DNA from: Neptuniibacter sp. 1_MG-2023
GTDB taxonomy: Bacteria; Pseudomonadota; Gammaproteobacteria; Pseudomonadales; Balneatricaceae
Reading direction: 5' to 3'
Length of the DNA stretch: 62,517 bases
Assembly (NCBI RefSeq): GCF_030547185.1
Contig: NZ_JAUOQR010000014.1
Span: forward strand, 1 to 62,517
Both the position numbers and the translations under genes were made by a program. Positions 7,246-20,249 of this stretch are shown piece by piece. Every line of letters starts with the position of its first letter. Within the stretch, counting starts at the first letter, position 1. The notes beneath the pieces were generated by a model. That model saw nothing but the letters and a program-made list of their open reading frames with translations, did not search any database and was not told the DNA's origin.

Positions 7246-9474
7246 ATGACTACAACGAACCAAACCATCTATTACACTCTAACCGACGAAGCACCATCAT
7301 TAGCTACATGCTCGCTTCTACCTATTGTTCGTACATTTACTTCTGCTGCTGGCATCGATGTTAAAATTACAGACATCTCTCTAGCAAGCCGTGTTCTCTC
7401 GACCTTCCCCGAAAAGCTTACAGAGGAACAGCGCGTAGAAGATGGCCTTAAGTTCTTAGGTGCTCTGACACAAGATCCTAATGCAAACATTATTAAATTA
7501 CCTAACATCAGTGCTTCCATCCCTCAGCTAAAAGCATGCATTGCCGAGCTACAAGCACAGGGCTATGACATTCCTAACTTCCCTGAAGATGCGCAAACTG
7601 ATGAAGAGAAAGAGATTCTTGCTCGCTACTCTAAAATTCTAGGTAGTGCTGTAAACCCAGTACTCCGTGAAGGTAACTCTGACCGTCGCGCCCCAGGTGC
7701 AGTAAAAGCCTTTGCCCGCAAATTCCCACACTCTATGGGTAAATGGAGCAAAGCATCTCGCACACACGCTGATTACATGACAGACGGTGATTTCTTCTCA
7801 AGCGAACAGTCAATTACAATGAAAGACGCTGGCGATGTGCGTATTGAATTTGTAGATCCAGCTGGCAAGGTTGAACTTAAAAAAGAGCTAAGCCTAGAAA
7901 AAGGTGAAATCCTTGATGGCATGCGAATGAGCTGCAAAGCCCTTCGCGAATTCTTTGAAGAAACGATGAATGACGCTAAAGAAACTGGCGTTATGTGGTC
8001 ACTTCACGTTAAGGCAACAATGATGAAGGTATCCCACCCTATCGTATTCGGCCACGCCGTTACTGTTTTCTACAAAGAAGTTTTTGACAAGCATGGCGAA
8101 CTATTCAAAGAGCTTGGCGTTAACCCAAACAATGGTATTAGCAGCGTTTACGATAAAATCGCTTCTCTACCTCGCTCACAGCGCGAAATTATTGAAGAAG
8201 ATATCCATCAGTGTCTAGCACACCGTCCAGAAATGGCGATGGTAGACTCGGTTAAAGGTATCACTAACCTTCACGTACCTTCCGACGTAATTGTAGATGC
8301 TTCAATGCCTGCAATGATCCGTAACGGCGGTAAAATGTGGGGCCCTGATGGCAAGCCAAAAGATACTAAAGCGGTTATGCCTGAAAGCACTTACGCACGT
8401 ATCTACCAGGATATGATCAACTTCTGTAAAACTAATGGCGCTTTTGATCCTACAACAATGGGTTCAGTTCCAAACGTTGGTTTAATGGCGAAAAAAGCAG
8501 AAGAATATGGCTCGCACGATAAAACATTCGAAACTGAAACAGGCGTTATGCGTGTAGTTAGCGCCGATGGTACAGTTCTAATGCAGCACGATGTCGAAAA
8601 AGGTGATATTTGGCGCGCTTGTCAAACTAAAGATGAGCCTGTTCGTGATTGGGTTAAACTAGCGGTAAACCGTGCACGCCTATCAAATACTCCTGCTATT
8701 TTCTGGCTAGACCAAGAACGTGCACATGATCTTGAATTAACTAAAAAAGTTAAAGAATATCTTAAAGATTATGACACTGAAGGCTTAGATATCTCTATCA
8801 AGTCCTACAGCCAAGCAATCCGCTTTACCATGGATCGCTTAATTCGCGGCCAAGATACCATCTCTGTTACTGGTAACGTGCTACGTGATTACCTAACTGA
8901 CCTATTCCCAATTATGGAACTAGGTACATCCGCTAAGATGCTTTCTATTGTACCTATGCTAAAAGGCGGCGGTATGTACGAAACAGGTGCTGGCGGTTCA
9001 GCTCCTAAACACGTACAGCAAGTACAAGAGGAAAACCACCTTCGCTGGGATTCCCTAGGTGAATTCCTAGCACTTGCCGTTTCCCTTGAAGATATGGGAA
9101 TGAAAAACAATAACCAGCGTGCAGCGATCCTGTCTAAAACATTAGATGCTGCAACAGGTAAACTACTTGAAGAGAACAAATCTCCTTCACGTAAAACTGG
9201 TGAGCTAGATAACCGCGGTAGCCACTTTTACCTAGGCTTGTACTGGGCTCAAGAGGTCGCTAATCAGACTGAAGATCCTGAGCTTGCTGCACAGTTCAAA
9301 GACCTTGCTAAGACACTATCTGACAATGAAGATAAAATCATTGCCGAACTAGCTGCTTGCCAAGGCTCTCCAGCGCCTCTAGATGGTTACTACCATGCGG
9401 ACCGTGAAGCTGTGAAAAAGGTAATGCGCCCTAGTGAGACATTGAATAAAGCATTAGCGTTAGCAACTAAATAA
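7246..9474 (+). CDS. icd: Monomeric NADP-dependent isocitrate dehydrogenase
   Basis: The 742-residue protein is of the monomeric IDH class (about 740 aa, as in Azotobacter, Colwellia and Pseudomonas). It oxidises isocitrate to 2-oxoglutarate with NADP+ in the TCA cycle. Recognisable stretches include [14 protein letters not shown] at the N terminus, [56 protein letters not shown] and [16 protein letters not shown]. The ATG at 7246 has GGGGA five bases upstream; an in-frame TTG at 7234 would add four residues and lies inside that site. A terminator follows. It competes at the isocitrate branch point with aceA at the right end of the window. Confidence 0.97.
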   Translation: MTTTNQTIYYTLTDEAPSLATCSLLPIVRTFTSAAGIDVKITDISLASRVLSTFPEKLTEEQRVEDGLKFLGALTQDPNANIIKLPNISASIPQLKACIAELQAQGYDIPNFPEDAQTDEEKEILARYSKILGSAVNPVLREGNSDRRAPGAVKAFARKFPHSMGKWSKASRTHADYMTDGDFFSSEQSITMKDAGDVRIEFVDPAGKVELKKELSLEKGEILDGMRMSCKALREFFEETMNDAKETGVMWSLHVKATMMKVSHPIVFGHAVTVFYKEVFDKHGELFKELGVNPNNGISSVYDKIASLPRSQREIIEEDIHQCLAHRPEMAMVDSVKGITNLHVPSDVIVDASMPAMIRNGGKMWGPDGKPKDTKAVMPESTYARIYQDMINFCKTNGAFDPTTMGSVPNVGLMAKKAEEYGSHDKTFETETGVMRVVSADGTVLMQHDVEKGDIWRACQTKDEPVRDWVKLAVNRARLSNTPAIFWLDQERAHDLELTKKVKEYLKDYDTEGLDISIKSYSQAIRFTMDRLIRGQDTISVTGNVLRDYLTDLFPIMELGTSAKMLSIVPMLKGGGMYETGAGGSAPKHVQQVQEENHLRWDSLGEFLALAVSLEDMGMKNNNQRAAILSKTLDAATGKLLEENKSPSRKTGELDNRGSHFYLGLYWAQEVANQTEDPELAAQFKDLAKTLSDNEDKIIAELAACQGSPAPLDGYYHADREAVKKVMRPSETLNKALALATK

Positions 9475-9489
9475 CGAAGAAGTAAATCT

Positions 9490-9522
9490 AAAAAGCTCGG
9501 CTTAAGTCCGAGCTTTTTTTTT
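9490..9522 (+). terminator. Terminator of icd
   Basis: AGCTCGG (9494-9500) pairs with CCGAGCT (9508-9514) around CTTAAGT and is followed by about ten T bases. A-rich flanks on the left extend the stem. Confidence 0.93.
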
Positions 9523-9536
9523 CTTTCATTTAGATA

Positions 9537-9567
9537 CAAAAAAACACGCATGATGCGTGTTTTTTTA
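9537..9567. terminator. Bidirectional terminator between icd and sthA
   Basis: ACACGCA (9544-9550) and TGCGTGT (9554-9560) form a stem with a three-base loop, with A bases on one side and T bases on the other. It lies between convergent genes and mainly serves sthA on the minus strand. Confidence 0.88.
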
Positions 9568-9583
9568 TATCTCTACTAAACGA

Positions 9584-10984
9584 CTAAAGATTCGCTACTC
9601 GATTCAAGCCAGCAATTGCAGCAACACGATAAGCCTCTGCCATTGTCGGATAGTTGAATGTCGTATTCACGAAGTATTTAAGGGTATTAGCTTCACCCTC
9701 TTGCGCCATAATAGCTTGGCCTATATGTACGATCTCAGAAGCATGCTCACCAAAACAGTGGATACCAAGAATCTGGAACGTATCACGGTTAAACAAGATC
9801 TTAAGCATACCGACAGGCTGCCCATAAATCTGTGCACGGGCGGTATCTTTAAAGAAGGCCTGACCTACTTCATAAGGTACACACTCCTCAGTCAACTCCT
9901 CTTCCGTTTTACCAATAGAGCTAATTTCAGGAATAGTATAAATCCCTGTTGGTACTTCATTGATATAACGGAAATCTTCAGCTGATAGCATATCCGCGGC
10001 CGCAGCTCGACCCTGGTCTAGCGCAGCAGAAGCCAAACTTGGCCAGCCAACCACATCACCCGCAGCGTAGATACCCTCACAAGCCGTTCTATAATGATCA
10101 TCAACTTCGAGCTGTCCTCGACTATTTGCTTCTAAACCTATGCGTTCTAAATGTAAGGTTTCAGTATTACCACTACGACCATTACACCATAAGAAAGCAT
10201 CCGCTCGAATCCGCTTACCGGATTTAAGCGCAAGCACTACACCACGATCATCAGCTTCAACACTCTCATAAACTTCATTATGGCGAATTTTTACAGCATT
10301 ATTTCGTAAGTGATAACTTAATGAATCTGAGATCTCTTCATCCAAAAATGAGAGTAAACGACTTTGATTATCAACTAGATCAACTTTTACGCCGAGACCG
10401 CTGAATATAGACGCATACTCAGAACCAATAACACCGGCACCGTAGATAATTAACGTACGAGGCGTATGGCTTAATTTAAGAACAGTATCTGAATTATAAA
10501 TACGTGGGTGGTTGAAATCGATGTCTACTGGTTTATAAGGTCGAGAACCTGTAGCGATAACAATATTTTTTGCCCTTAAGGTCTCATCACCTTTGACAGT
10601 ACCCCGCACAAGAACCGTATTCTTATCTTCAAATTCAGCCGTACCAAAAAACACATCAATACGATTGCGAGCATAGAAATTTGTGCGTAAAACAACCTGG
10701 CTTGAAATAACTTTCTCAGCACGTTTCAGTACTTTAGGAAATGAAAACCAGCGAGGCTCTCCGATATCTCGGAACATCGGGTTAGTGTTAAACTCAATAA
10801 TCTGTTTAACAGAATGACGTAGTGCTTTTGAAGGGATAGTACCTTTATGGGTACAGTTACCACCAACCGCTTCCTGCTCTTCGATAACTGCAACTCGACG
10901 CCCTTTCTTAGCAGCATTCATTGCAGCACCTTCACCGGCAGGCCCAGAACCAATCACAATGACATCATAGTCATAAACCGCCAT
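9584..10984 (-). CDS. sthA: Soluble pyridine nucleotide transhydrogenase
   Basis: This 466-residue flavoprotein of the disulfide-reductase superfamily catalyses reversible hydride transfer between NADPH and NAD+. The FAD site is [18 protein letters not shown], and the family signature [18 protein letters not shown] follows. In it the first redox Cys remains but the second is replaced, as is normal for SthA, so it has no disulfide reductase activity. The NAD site is [15 protein letters not shown], and [12 protein letters not shown] is the second FAD contact. I prefer the ATG at 10984, with AGGGG six bases upstream, to the GTG one codon earlier. It lies after nqrM on the same strand, possibly with its own promoter in the 89-bp gap, and fits a redox-balancing block with icd and nqr. 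Confidence 0.95.
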   Translation of the reverse strand: MAVYDYDVIVIGSGPAGEGAAMNAAKKGRRVAVIEEQEAVGGNCTHKGTIPSKALRHSVKQIIEFNTNPMFRDIGEPRWFSFPKVLKRAEKVISSQVVLRTNFYARNRIDVFFGTAEFEDKNTVLVRGTVKGDETLRAKNIVIATGSRPYKPVDIDFNHPRIYNSDTVLKLSHTPRTLIIYGAGVIGSEYASIFSGLGVKVDLVDNQSRLLSFLDEEISDSLSYHLRNNAVKIRHNEVYESVEADDRGVVLALKSGKRIRADAFLWCNGRSGNTETLHLERIGLEANSRGQLEVDDHYRTACEGIYAAGDVVGWPSLASAALDQGRAAAADMLSAEDFRYINEVPTGIYTIPEISSIGKTEEELTEECVPYEVGQAFFKDTARAQIYGQPVGMLKILFNRDTFQILGIHCFGEHASEIVHIGQAIMAQEGEANTLKYFVNTTFNYPTMAEAYRVAAIAGLNRVANL

Positions 10985-11073
10985 CACTTTCCCCTATCTG
11001 TTATCGTTATCTTATTGTTTTGCTGGTATTTTTATTACCCACAACAGCTTACGCTTAGTGGCGCACAACTCAA

Positions 11074-11313
11074 TTATTCTTTAGATTTAACTTCATAAGA
11101 AAGATTCAGCTGAGATCCTTCACTCTCTAACCGTTCTTGCTCTTCATCACATTTTTTCGGGTCACCGCCACAAATATCGCACGCGGTATCCATGCCTAAA
11201 TTAGCCATACCACCACATGAACCGGCAATCGGCTTGCGCCCCATCAGTACACCCACCGACATCGCTACCACAACAGCAATTAACACTACAAACGTAAGTA
11301 TCATCGTATCCAT
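11074..11313 (-). CDS. nqrM: Na+-NQR maturation protein NqrM
   Basis: This 79-residue membrane protein (DUF539) has one N-terminal transmembrane helix (about 4-24) and four conserved cysteines, C33 (GSCGG), C45 and C48 (ACDICGG) and C55. NqrM is needed to assemble the Cys-ligated iron site between NqrD and NqrE. The start at 11313 (MDTMIL) has GAGG eight bases upstream; a longer frame to 11343 would run into apbE and lacks support. It lies 10 bp after apbE and ends the nqr operon. Confidence 0.93.
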   Translation of the reverse strand: MDTMILTFVVLIAVVVAMSVGVLMGRKPIAGSCGGMANLGMDTACDICGGDPKKCDEEQERLESEGSQLNLSYEVKSKE

Positions 11314-11323
11314 AATTTTAACC

Positions 11324-12361
11324 TCACTGCACCAGGAACTCATTAAATCCAGGTGTCATTTTTTCTTCAAAACCTGTATCGGTTTTGACAATCAAAAACA
11401 CATTTAGTTTATGCGCTTGAGCAAACTGAAATGCTTTATCCGGCCCCATGACCATCATGGCCGTTGCCAACGCATCAGCTTCCGCACAAGTTGGCATTAA
11501 CACAGTAACCGATACCAATTTATGGTTAATCGGCTTACCGGTAACAGGGTCGATAGTATGGGAAAACCTAACACCCTCCTCTTCAAAATAGTTTCGGTAG
11601 TCACCAGAGGTAGCAATGCCCACATTTTTAACCGCTATAATACGTTGAATAGTTCGCTCTGCTGCATTAGTCGGCGACTCGATAGCTATACGCCACTCAT
11701 GACCATCAGGCTTTAAACCCCGCGCACGTAGCTCACCACCAATTTCCACTAAATAGCTTTCTATACCATGGGATTCAAGAAGCTCAGCAAGTACATCAAC
11801 ACCATAACCTTTAGCAATGGCTGATAGATCAACATAACTTTGACGTTGTTTTACGACCTGAGTCCCTTCGATTTTAACATAGTCATAGCCAACACGGTCG
11901 CGAACTCCATCAAGCTCAGACTGCAGGGGTGCCTTAACAACGCGACCATCAGGACCAAACCCCCAAAGGTTTACTAATGGACCGACCGTATTATCAAATG
12001 CCCCTTCAGTCTCTACGCTAATTTCTTTAGACAATACTAATACATGAGCAAGCGGCTCAGATACAGACAAGGGTTCGCCGGGAGGCGTTCGATTTAAAAT
12101 CGATAATTCAGAATCGGGAATATAGGTAGACATACTTTGATTGATATCAACGAGCGCATTATCAATCAAATTATTTAATTCAGTATCAGATTGAGAGGAC
12201 ACCCACTTAACGGTAAATGTAGTCCCCATCGTCATGCCTTGATGGCTAACGATTTTCGGTTGCTCTGACTCGCAACCTGACAAGAGTAGACAAACAAAAA
12301 TAGAAGTGGCCAGCAGCAAAGCTGCAGGCCACTTTTTAGCTTGTCGAGTTATGACAAACAT
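11324..12361 (-). CDS. apbE: FAD:protein FMN transferase, lipoprotein
   Basis: The 345-residue ApbE-family protein attaches FMN covalently to a threonine of target proteins, here NqrB and NqrC. From the ATG at 12361 it has a signal peptide ending in the lipobox LLLSGC, so it is a lipoprotein facing the periplasm. Visible motifs are GMTMGTTFTVKW near the N terminus, DLSAIAKGYGVD, EIGGELRARG and a C-terminal metal/FAD site HTIDPVTGKPI with CAEADALATAMMVMG. A start nine codons earlier would overlap nqrF by 20 bp. It is 7 bp after nqrF, so it is made with its substrates. Confidence 0.94.
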   Translation of the reverse strand: MFVITRQAKKWPAALLLATSIFVCLLLSGCESEQPKIVSHQGMTMGTTFTVKWVSSQSDTELNNLIDNALVDINQSMSTYIPDSELSILNRTPPGEPLSVSEPLAHVLVLSKEISVETEGAFDNTVGPLVNLWGFGPDGRVVKAPLQSELDGVRDRVGYDYVKIEGTQVVKQRQSYVDLSAIAKGYGVDVLAELLESHGIESYLVEIGGELRARGLKPDGHEWRIAIESPTNAAERTIQRIIAVKNVGIATSGDYRNYFEEEGVRFSHTIDPVTGKPINHKLVSVTVLMPTCAEADALATAMMVMGPDKAFQFAQAHKLNVFLIVKTDTGFEEKMTPGFNEFLVQ

Positions 12362-12368
12362 AGACGTA

Positions 12369-13595
12369 TTAGCCACCAAAATCATCAAGGAAGATGTTTT
12401 CGCGCTCTACACCCAGATCTTCAAGCATCTGAATAACGGCAGAGTTCATCATAGGTGGTCCACACATATAGTATTCACAATCTTCAGGCGCTTCATGATC
12501 CTTAAGATAGTTTTCATACAATACATTATGGATAAAGCCTGTCATACCATCCCAGTTATCTTCTGGCTGAGGGTCCGACAATGCTAAGTGCCATTTAAAG
12601 TTTTCATTCTCTTCTTGAAGCTTATCGTACTCTTCGTTATAGAATGATTCACGCATAGAACGTGCACCATACCAGAAAGAGATCTTACGCTTAGAATGAA
12701 GGCGTTTAAGCTGGTCAAAAATATGTGACCGCATCGGTGCCATACCTGCACCACCACCGATAAAGACCATCTCATTATCTGTATCTTTGGCAAAGAACTC
12801 ACCAAATGGTCCATAAACCGTAATCTTATCCCCTTCTTTAAGGTTAAAGACGTAGGATGACATGATACCTGGTGGGTGATCAGTTCCTGGTGGTGGAGAA
12901 GCGATACGGATATTGAATTTAACAACACCACGCTCCTCTGGGTAGTTCGCCATAGAATATGCACGGATGGTAGGTTCAGTTACTGTAGAAACAAACTTCC
13001 ACATATTAAACTGATCCCAATCACCGCGATATTCTTCTTGAATGTCAAAATCCTTGTAGTTAACTACGTGAGGAGGACATTCAAGCTGAACATAACCACC
13101 GGCACGGAAATCAACATTTTCGCCTTCAGGTAGGCGAAGCGTTAACTCCTTGATGAATGTCGCTACGTTAGGATTGGATTCAACAGTACATTCCCACTTC
13201 TGAACGCCGAAGATCTCTTCTTCAAGTTCAAGCTCCATGTCCTGTTTAACCGCCACCTGACAAGATAAGCGCCAGCCTTCTTTGCCTTCACGCATAGTGA
13301 AGTGGGATTCCTCAGTAGGCAGCATAGAACCGCCCCCCTCTAGAACCTGACACTTACACTGCGCACAAGTACCGCCACCACCACAAGCAGAAGGAATAAA
13401 GATCCCTTTATCTGCAAGCGTCTGCAGCAACTTGCCACCAGCAGGTACTGTAATAGATTTAGCCGGGTCGTGATTGATATGAATCGTAACGTCACCGGAA
13501 CTTACTAATTTAGAACGAGCTGCCAAAATTACTGCGACAAGTGCAAGCACTACCGCAGTAAACATGACAACACCTAGAACGATTTCAGCATTCAT
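12369..13595 (-). CDS. nqrF: Na+-NQR subunit F, NADH-oxidising
   Basis: The 408-residue subunit takes electrons from NADH into the sodium pump. It has one N-terminal membrane helix (about 5-26), a 2Fe-2S ferredoxin domain with C71, C77, C80 and C112 ([10 protein letters not shown]), an FAD domain with [11 protein letters not shown], and an NADH domain with [15 protein letters not shown] and ending [14 protein letters not shown]. Length and residues match Vibrio-type NqrF. It is the last structural subunit of the operon, 33 bp after nqrE. Confidence 0.97.
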   Translation of the reverse strand: MNAEIVLGVVMFTAVVLALVAVILAARSKLVSSGDVTIHINHDPAKSITVPAGGKLLQTLADKGIFIPSACGGGGTCAQCKCQVLEGGGSMLPTEESHFTMREGKEGWRLSCQVAVKQDMELELEEEIFGVQKWECTVESNPNVATFIKELTLRLPEGENVDFRAGGYVQLECPPHVVNYKDFDIQEEYRGDWDQFNMWKFVSTVTEPTIRAYSMANYPEERGVVKFNIRIASPPPGTDHPPGIMSSYVFNLKEGDKITVYGPFGEFFAKDTDNEMVFIGGGAGMAPMRSHIFDQLKRLHSKRKISFWYGARSMRESFYNEEYDKLQEENENFKWHLALSDPQPEDNWDGMTGFIHNVLYENYLKDHEAPEDCEYYMCGPPMMNSAVIQMLEDLGVERENIFLDDFGG

Positions 13596-13628
13596 TGGCT
13601 AATCCTTCCTTTGTTGACCATGTAGGCA

Positions 13629-14237
13629 TTAAAGCTGCACACCAGAAAAAGACATGAAACCTAGAGACATCAAACCAACAGTAATGAAGGTAATGCCTAG
13701 ACCACGTAATCCTTCTGGTACGTCGCTGTATTTAAGTTTCTCACGGATACCCGCTAGTGCAGTGATAGCTAACGCCCAACCTACACCTGCACCGGCACCA
13801 TAAACCACTGATTCACTAAATGTATAATCACGTTCTACCATAAATAACGCAGCACCCATGATCGCACAGTTAACTGTGATCAACGGTAGGAATACACCCA
13901 ATGCGTTATATAAAGCAGGTACGAACTTATCTAGGAACATCTCAAGGATCTGAACGATCGCGGCAATTACGCCAATATAAGAGATATAGCCCAAGAAGCT
14001 AAGATCAACATCTGGATAACCTGCCCAAGCTAATGCGCCTTCACGCAATAGTAGGTTATAAATCAGGTTATTAACCGGTGTGGTGATAGCTAACACAACG
14101 ATTACAGCGATACCTAAACCTAGAGCTGTTTGTACTTTCTTAGAAATAGCCAAGAAAGTACACATACCTAGGAAGAACGCCAACGCCATGTTTTCAACGA
14201 AAATCGCCTTAACGGCAAGGCTGATATATTGTTCCAT
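13629..14237 (-). CDS. nqrE: Na+-NQR subunit E
   Basis: This 202-residue, about six-helix membrane subunit pairs with NqrD. Symmetric half-helices around CTFLAISKK (near residue 26) and [11 protein letters not shown] (near 120) carry the cysteines that hold an iron cofactor in the membrane. It overlaps nqrD by one base. Confidence 0.96.
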   Translation of the reverse strand: MEQYISLAVKAIFVENMALAFFLGMCTFLAISKKVQTALGLGIAVIVVLAITTPVNNLIYNLLLREGALAWAGYPDVDLSFLGYISYIGVIAAIVQILEMFLDKFVPALYNALGVFLPLITVNCAIMGAALFMVERDYTFSESVVYGAGAGVGWALAITALAGIREKLKYSDVPEGLRGLGITFITVGLMSLGFMSFSGVQL

Positions 14238-14896
14238 TATACAGCCTCCTTCTTAGAGTTCTTAGCAAGAACAAATTCTGGTGCTTCAACTTGTTTTTTA
14301 TCAAAGCTACGTACAATCCAGATAAATATACCAATGATAAAGAATGCACTTGGCGGAAGTAACATTAAGCCATTCGCTAAATACCAACCACCATCATTCA
14401 CAAGAGGCAGTACTTCTATACCAAATAGTTTACCCGCACCAAAAAGCTCGCGTAGAAAGCCTACGAAAATCAGCACTACACCATAACCTAGGCCGTTACC
14501 AATACCGTCCAAGAAAGAGATTCCCGGAGGATTCTTCATCGCGAACGCTTCAGCACGACCCATTACGATACAGTTAGTGATAATCAAACCGACAAAGACC
14601 GATAACTGCTTAGAAACATCATAAGCATAAGCTTTCAGAATCTGGTCAACTACGATTACCAATGAAGCAATGATGGTCATCTGACAGATGATTCGAACAC
14701 TGCTTGGTATCTGATTACGAATCAAAGATACAAACATGTTAGAGAAAGCAGTAACTACGGTTACCGCCAACGTCATAACCAACGCTGTATTTAGGTTTGA
14801 AGTTACAGCTAGCGCAGAACAAACACCTAAGATCTGAAGACCGATAGGATTGTTTTTGAACAGCGGAGTAACTAGAACGTCTTTAGTTGCAGACAT
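14237..14896 (-). CDS. nqrD: Na+-NQR subunit D
   Basis: The 219-residue polytopic subunit is homologous to NqrE in inverted topology. The Cys-bearing segments are [18 protein letters not shown] (near 25) and [20 protein letters not shown] (near 110), which share the iron site with NqrE. It begins 3 bp after nqrC. Confidence 0.96.
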   Translation of the reverse strand: MSATKDVLVTPLFKNNPIGLQILGVCSALAVTSNLNTALVMTLAVTVVTAFSNMFVSLIRNQIPSSVRIICQMTIIASLVIVVDQILKAYAYDVSKQLSVFVGLIITNCIVMGRAEAFAMKNPPGISFLDGIGNGLGYGVVLIFVGFLRELFGAGKLFGIEVLPLVNDGGWYLANGLMLLPPSAFFIIGIFIWIVRSFDKKQVEAPEFVLAKNSKKEAV

Positions 14897-14899
14897 GAT

Positions 14900-15682
14900 T
14901 TATGCTCCCCCTGCTTTTAAGTTAGCTAGGAATGGCGCATAACCATTCGAACCCATCCAAAAATGAACTAGATTGGTTACACCATTACTTGTCAGAGTGG
15001 CACCCGATAGGCCGTCGATCTGGTGCTTAGCCTTAGCTGATGCAGAGTCAACTGACCCTTTAATCAAGCCAAGCGCAGGCTCCATAGAACCTTCAGGGTA
15101 AACTTTCTTACCAGGCCACAACGCTTTCCAGTTAGGGTTATCAACCTCACCACCTAAACCAGGCGTTTCTGCATGAGAATAGAAACCTAAACCAACAACC
15201 GTGTTTAAATCGCCTTCAAGTGCAATAAAGCCGTAAAGCGTAGACCAAAGACCGTAACCATGAATAGGTAAGATAACCTTCTCTATCTGGCCATTATCTT
15301 CAACCAAATAAACCGGCATTACCTTAGCTTGATACTTGATTGAAGCAAGATCTTTTGCTTTATCAAGCTGAATACCAAGCTCAGGATCTTTAGCGGCTTT
15401 TTTAGCATCGTAACGTGCAGGATCAGCCACTTCAGTATATTTGCCTGTTGCAAGATCAACATATTTCTTAGTGATCGTGCTTTCAAACAGCTCAGGAATA
15501 CTCTTACCCTGATAATCAACACCGGCCGCAGCCAAAATATTGGTCTGGCGATCTAGATTTTTGTTAGCAATTTGTTGCGGTTTAAGTAGTACCGCCGCAG
15601 CAGATACAATAACCGAGCAAACTACACACAAAAGAACGGTAACGGTAATCGTTTTACCGATAGAGTCGTTATTAGCTGACAT
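14900..15682 (-). CDS. nqrC: Na+-NQR subunit C, covalent FMN carrier
   Basis: The 260-residue subunit has one N-terminal membrane helix (about 10-33) and a large periplasmic FMN-binding domain. The FMN-Thr motif is SGATLTS, with T229 as the attachment site for ApbE. I use the ATG at 15682, with GGAGG ten bases upstream, which gives the usual NqrC length; the frame extends 13 codons further but only into nqrB. It overlaps the end of nqrB by 11 bp. Confidence 0.96.
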   Translation of the reverse strand: MSANNDSIGKTITVTVLLCVVCSVIVSAAAVLLKPQQIANKNLDRQTNILAAAGVDYQGKSIPELFESTITKKYVDLATGKYTEVADPARYDAKKAAKDPELGIQLDKAKDLASIKYQAKVMPVYLVEDNGQIEKVILPIHGYGLWSTLYGFIALEGDLNTVVGLGFYSHAETPGLGGEVDNPNWKALWPGKKVYPEGSMEPALGLIKGSVDSASAKAKHQIDGLSGATLTSNGVTNLVHFWMGSNGYAPFLANLKAGGA

Positions 15683-16880
15683 CGCGCGCCATCCTCCGTT
15701 TAATGTTCGCCTGAACAACAAAGTTATCGATTAATGGCGCAAACAAGTTGGCAAACAGAATGGCAAGCATCATCCCTTCAGGGAATGCTGGGTTAACCAC
15801 ACGGATTAACACAACCATTAGACCAATCAACGCCCCAAAATACCATTTGCCTTTGTTCGTCATAGAAGCTGACACAGGATCAGTTGCCATAAAGAACATA
15901 CCAAAAGCAAAACCACCTAAGACCAGATGCCAATAGAAAGGCAATGCGAACATAGGATTAGTATCAGAACCAATAACATTGAATAGCGTAGCAGTAGCCG
16001 TCATCCCTAAGAAAACACCAGCGACGATACGCCATGCAGCAATCCTAGCAATGAGCAAGACTAAACCACCGGCAGCAATGGCAAGCGTAGAAACCTCACC
16101 TACAGAACCTTGAACTTGACCAACAAAAGCATCAAACCAAGTAATATTCTGAGCTAAGATAGCATCAACACCACCCGCCGCAGCCAGACTTAGTGGCGTA
16201 GCACCGGAGAACCCATCAACTGCAGTCCAAATTGCATCACCTGACATCTGAGCTGGATAAGCAAAGAAAAGGAATGCACGACCCGTCAATGCAGGGTTCA
16301 AGAAGTTTTTACCTGTACCACCAAAAACTTCCTTACCGATCACAACACCAAAGCTTATGCCTAGTGCAACTTCCCAAAGCGGGATAGTCGGAGGAAGAAT
16401 AAGTGAAAACAGGATAGAAGTTACGAAGAAACCTTCATTGACTTCATGTCCACGTTTCATCGCGAACAAAACTTCCCAGAAACCACCCACAACGAAAGTA
16501 ACAATATAGATAGGCAACCAATAGGCGGCACCATGAATAATATTGTCGAAGATACTTTCAGGATTGAAGCTAGTTAATGCACCAGCAATCGCACCCTGCC
16601 AAGATGAAGCTTCAGTAAGCCCCATCTGAGCCATAGCAGTATTTGCTTGTAGGCCGACGTTGTACATACCAAAGAAAACAGCGGGGAATGTACACATCCA
16701 CACCAAAATCATCATACGCTTCAGATCGACTGCGTCACGTACATGAGCTGCTGTTTTAGTTACATGGCCTGGTGTATAAAAAATAGTATCTGCTGCTTCA
16801 TAAAGAGCATACCAATTTTCATACTTACCGCCTTTATGGAAATGCGGCTCCATTTTATCAAGAATATTTCTTAAGCTCAT
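15672..16880 (-). CDS. nqrB: Na+-NQR subunit B, sodium-channel subunit
   Basis: This 402-residue polytopic membrane protein holds covalent FMN at Thr in the motif GFSGATPLS (T228), riboflavin and the quinone site, and provides the sodium path. Conserved segments include [20 protein letters not shown] and [17 protein letters not shown]. It lies 2 bp after nqrA and overlaps nqrC by 11 bp. Confidence 0.97.
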   Translation of the reverse strand: MSLRNILDKMEPHFHKGGKYENWYALYEAADTIFYTPGHVTKTAAHVRDAVDLKRMMILVWMCTFPAVFFGMYNVGLQANTAMAQMGLTEASSWQGAIAGALTSFNPESIFDNIIHGAAYWLPIYIVTFVVGGFWEVLFAMKRGHEVNEGFFVTSILFSLILPPTIPLWEVALGISFGVVIGKEVFGGTGKNFLNPALTGRAFLFFAYPAQMSGDAIWTAVDGFSGATPLSLAAAGGVDAILAQNITWFDAFVGQVQGSVGEVSTLAIAAGGLVLLIARIAAWRIVAGVFLGMTATATLFNVIGSDTNPMFALPFYWHLVLGGFAFGMFFMATDPVSASMTNKGKWYFGALIGLMVVLIRVVNPAFPEGMMLAILFANLFAPLIDNFVVQANIKRRMARDVS

Positions 16881-16882
16881 GA

Positions 16883-18493
<1,611 letters not shown>

Positions 18494-18520
18494 AAAAAGC
18501 CACCCGTAGGTGGCTTTTTA
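18494..18520. terminator. Terminator of the gap gene
   Basis: AAAAGCCACC (18495-18504) pairs with GGTGGCTTTT (18509-18518) around CGTA. It follows the stop of gap on the minus strand, where the stem is followed by T bases. Confidence 0.9.
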
Positions 18521-18543
18521 GTCAATAGTAATAAACTAAATGC

Positions 18544-19977
18544 TTACTTCTGCTTTGGAAAAGCTGGAAGCGTACACTGAGCCATTTTCTGCATTAAGCG
18601 AATAACCTGACAGCTATAGCCAAATTCATTGTCGTACCAAACATAAAGTACGCAACGCTTACCGCCAGCAATGGTTGCAAGCGCATCAACAACACCCGCA
18701 GCACGAGAACCGACAAAGTCAGTTGAAACCGCTTCTGGAGAATTGCTGTAATCGATCTGCTTCTGCATTGGGCCATGAACCGCAGCTTCACGAAGATACG
18801 CGTTAAGCGACTCTTTATCTGCTTCAGCTTCAAGGTTCAAGTTAAGAATAGCCATGGATACGTTAGGCGTAGGCACACGAATAGCATTACCTGTTAGCTT
18901 ACCTTCCATCTCCGGAAGTGCTTTAGATACCGCTTTTGCTGCACCCGTCTCAGTAATAACCATATTAAGACCCGCAGCACGGCCGCGACGATCACCTTTA
19001 TGGTAATTATCAATCAAGTTCTGATCGTTTGTATAAGCATGCACGGTCTCAACATGACCATTCTCAATGCCATATTTATCGCAAATAGACTTAAGAATCG
19101 GTGTAATTGCGTTTGTAGTACAAGACGCTGCCGATAGGATCTCATCTTCAGGTGAGATATCCCCATCATTAACACCCATTACAATATTTTTAACGCCTTT
19201 ACCTGGTGCAGTCAGTACAACGCGAGACGCGCCTTTAGATTGCAAATGAAGAGATAGACCCTCTTTATCGCGCCATTTACCCGTGTTATCAATAACCATC
19301 GCATTATTGATACCGTAAGCGGTGTAATCAACTTCATCTGGAGAGTTAGCGAAAATAACCTGAATTACATTGCCGTTGGCTGTAATTGTATTATTCTCTT
19401 CATCTACAGTGATAGTGCCACGGAAGGAACCATGTACCGAATCACGACGCAATAAGCTTGCGCGCTTTTCAAGATCATTAGCCGCTGAACCTTTACGCAC
19501 AACCATCGCTCTTAAACGTAGCGCTTGACCACCGCCCGTACGTTCAATTAATAGACGCGCCAATAAACGACCAATACGACCAAAACCATAAAGCACTACA
19601 TCTGTAGATTCACGCTCATCAGAGTCGATAGCTTCAGCTAGCTCAGATTCAACAAAAGCCTCTAGCGCTTGACCATTAGCCTCATCACGAAACTTAACAG
19701 CCAATTTGCCCAAATCAACGTGCGCATTGCGAACGTTAAGACGGCTTACTGCTTCAAGAACCGGCAGTGTTTCAGATACAGTCAGCTCTTGCTCTTCAAC
19801 CTGACGCACATAACGATGTGCTTTCAGAATATCAACAACAGAACGTTTAATAATCAAACGACCGAACACTGAACATTCGATATTCCGATCACGGTACAAA
19901 CCACCTACCAGTGGTACCATCGCTTCAGCTATCGCTTCGCGTTCTTTCCAATCAGTAAATACTTGATCTTGGCTCAC
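18544..19977 (-). CDS. gap: Glyceraldehyde-3-phosphate dehydrogenase with N-terminal extension
   Basis: The 477-residue protein has a complete GAPDH from about residue 125. The NAD site is YGFGRIGRLLAR (130-141), the catalytic Cys is in ILSAASCTTNAITP (C286), the catalytic His is H313, and the C terminus has WYDNEFGYSCQV. It interconverts glyceraldehyde-3-phosphate and 1,3-bisphosphoglycerate. The first ~125 residues form a separate, probably helical region (KEREAIAEAMVPLVGGLYRD...) absent from E. coli GapA. I recall the same long form beside mfd in Pseudomonas, so it is a subfamily trait. The 272 bp upstream are shared with mfd on the other strand. Confidence 0.93.
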   Translation of the reverse strand: MSQDQVFTDWKEREAIAEAMVPLVGGLYRDRNIECSVFGRLIIKRSVVDILKAHRYVRQVEEQELTVSETLPVLEAVSRLNVRNAHVDLGKLAVKFRDEANGQALEAFVESELAEAIDSDERESTDVVLYGFGRIGRLLARLLIERTGGGQALRLRAMVVRKGSAANDLEKRASLLRRDSVHGSFRGTITVDEENNTITANGNVIQVIFANSPDEVDYTAYGINNAMVIDNTGKWRDKEGLSLHLQSKGASRVVLTAPGKGVKNIVMGVNDGDISPEDEILSAASCTTNAITPILKSICDKYGIENGHVETVHAYTNDQNLIDNYHKGDRRGRAAGLNMVITETGAAKAVSKALPEMEGKLTGNAIRVPTPNVSMAILNLNLEAEADKESLNAYLREAAVHGPMQKQIDYSNSPEAVSTDFVGSRAAGVVDALATIAGGKRCVLYVWYDNEFGYSCQVIRLMQKMAQCTLPAFPKQK

Positions 19978-20249
19978 AATGAGACTCCAAAAAGCTGTGT
20001 CAACTCGTTGGCAACCACTAATAAGACCATATATAAAGCCTTACTAGTAGACCCGCTAAAAATTTGGTGCGCATTATCCTCTTTTAAGGCCCATTGAGCA
20101 AATTCATCTAGATATACTTTCGAACCATACAAGCAACACCACAGATTAGTATATAAAAAGCGTTCATTGCCCCCTAAACTCTATCAATTCTGTTTCTAGC
20201 CGCTAAACTACCCTGCCTGAATAAACTTCATGCGAACAGGAGCATCGCA

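Noticed and set aside
9557-9985. 142-residue ORF opposite sthA
   Set aside because: Antisense to a clear enzyme; its start lies within the terminator.
12362-12388. Longer N terminus for ApbE overlapping nqrF
   Set aside because: The extra nine residues precede the signal peptide and have no ribosome site.
15683-15721. Longer N terminus for NqrC
   Set aside because: The extra 13 residues lie within the nqrB coding end, and GGAGG is placed for the internal ATG.
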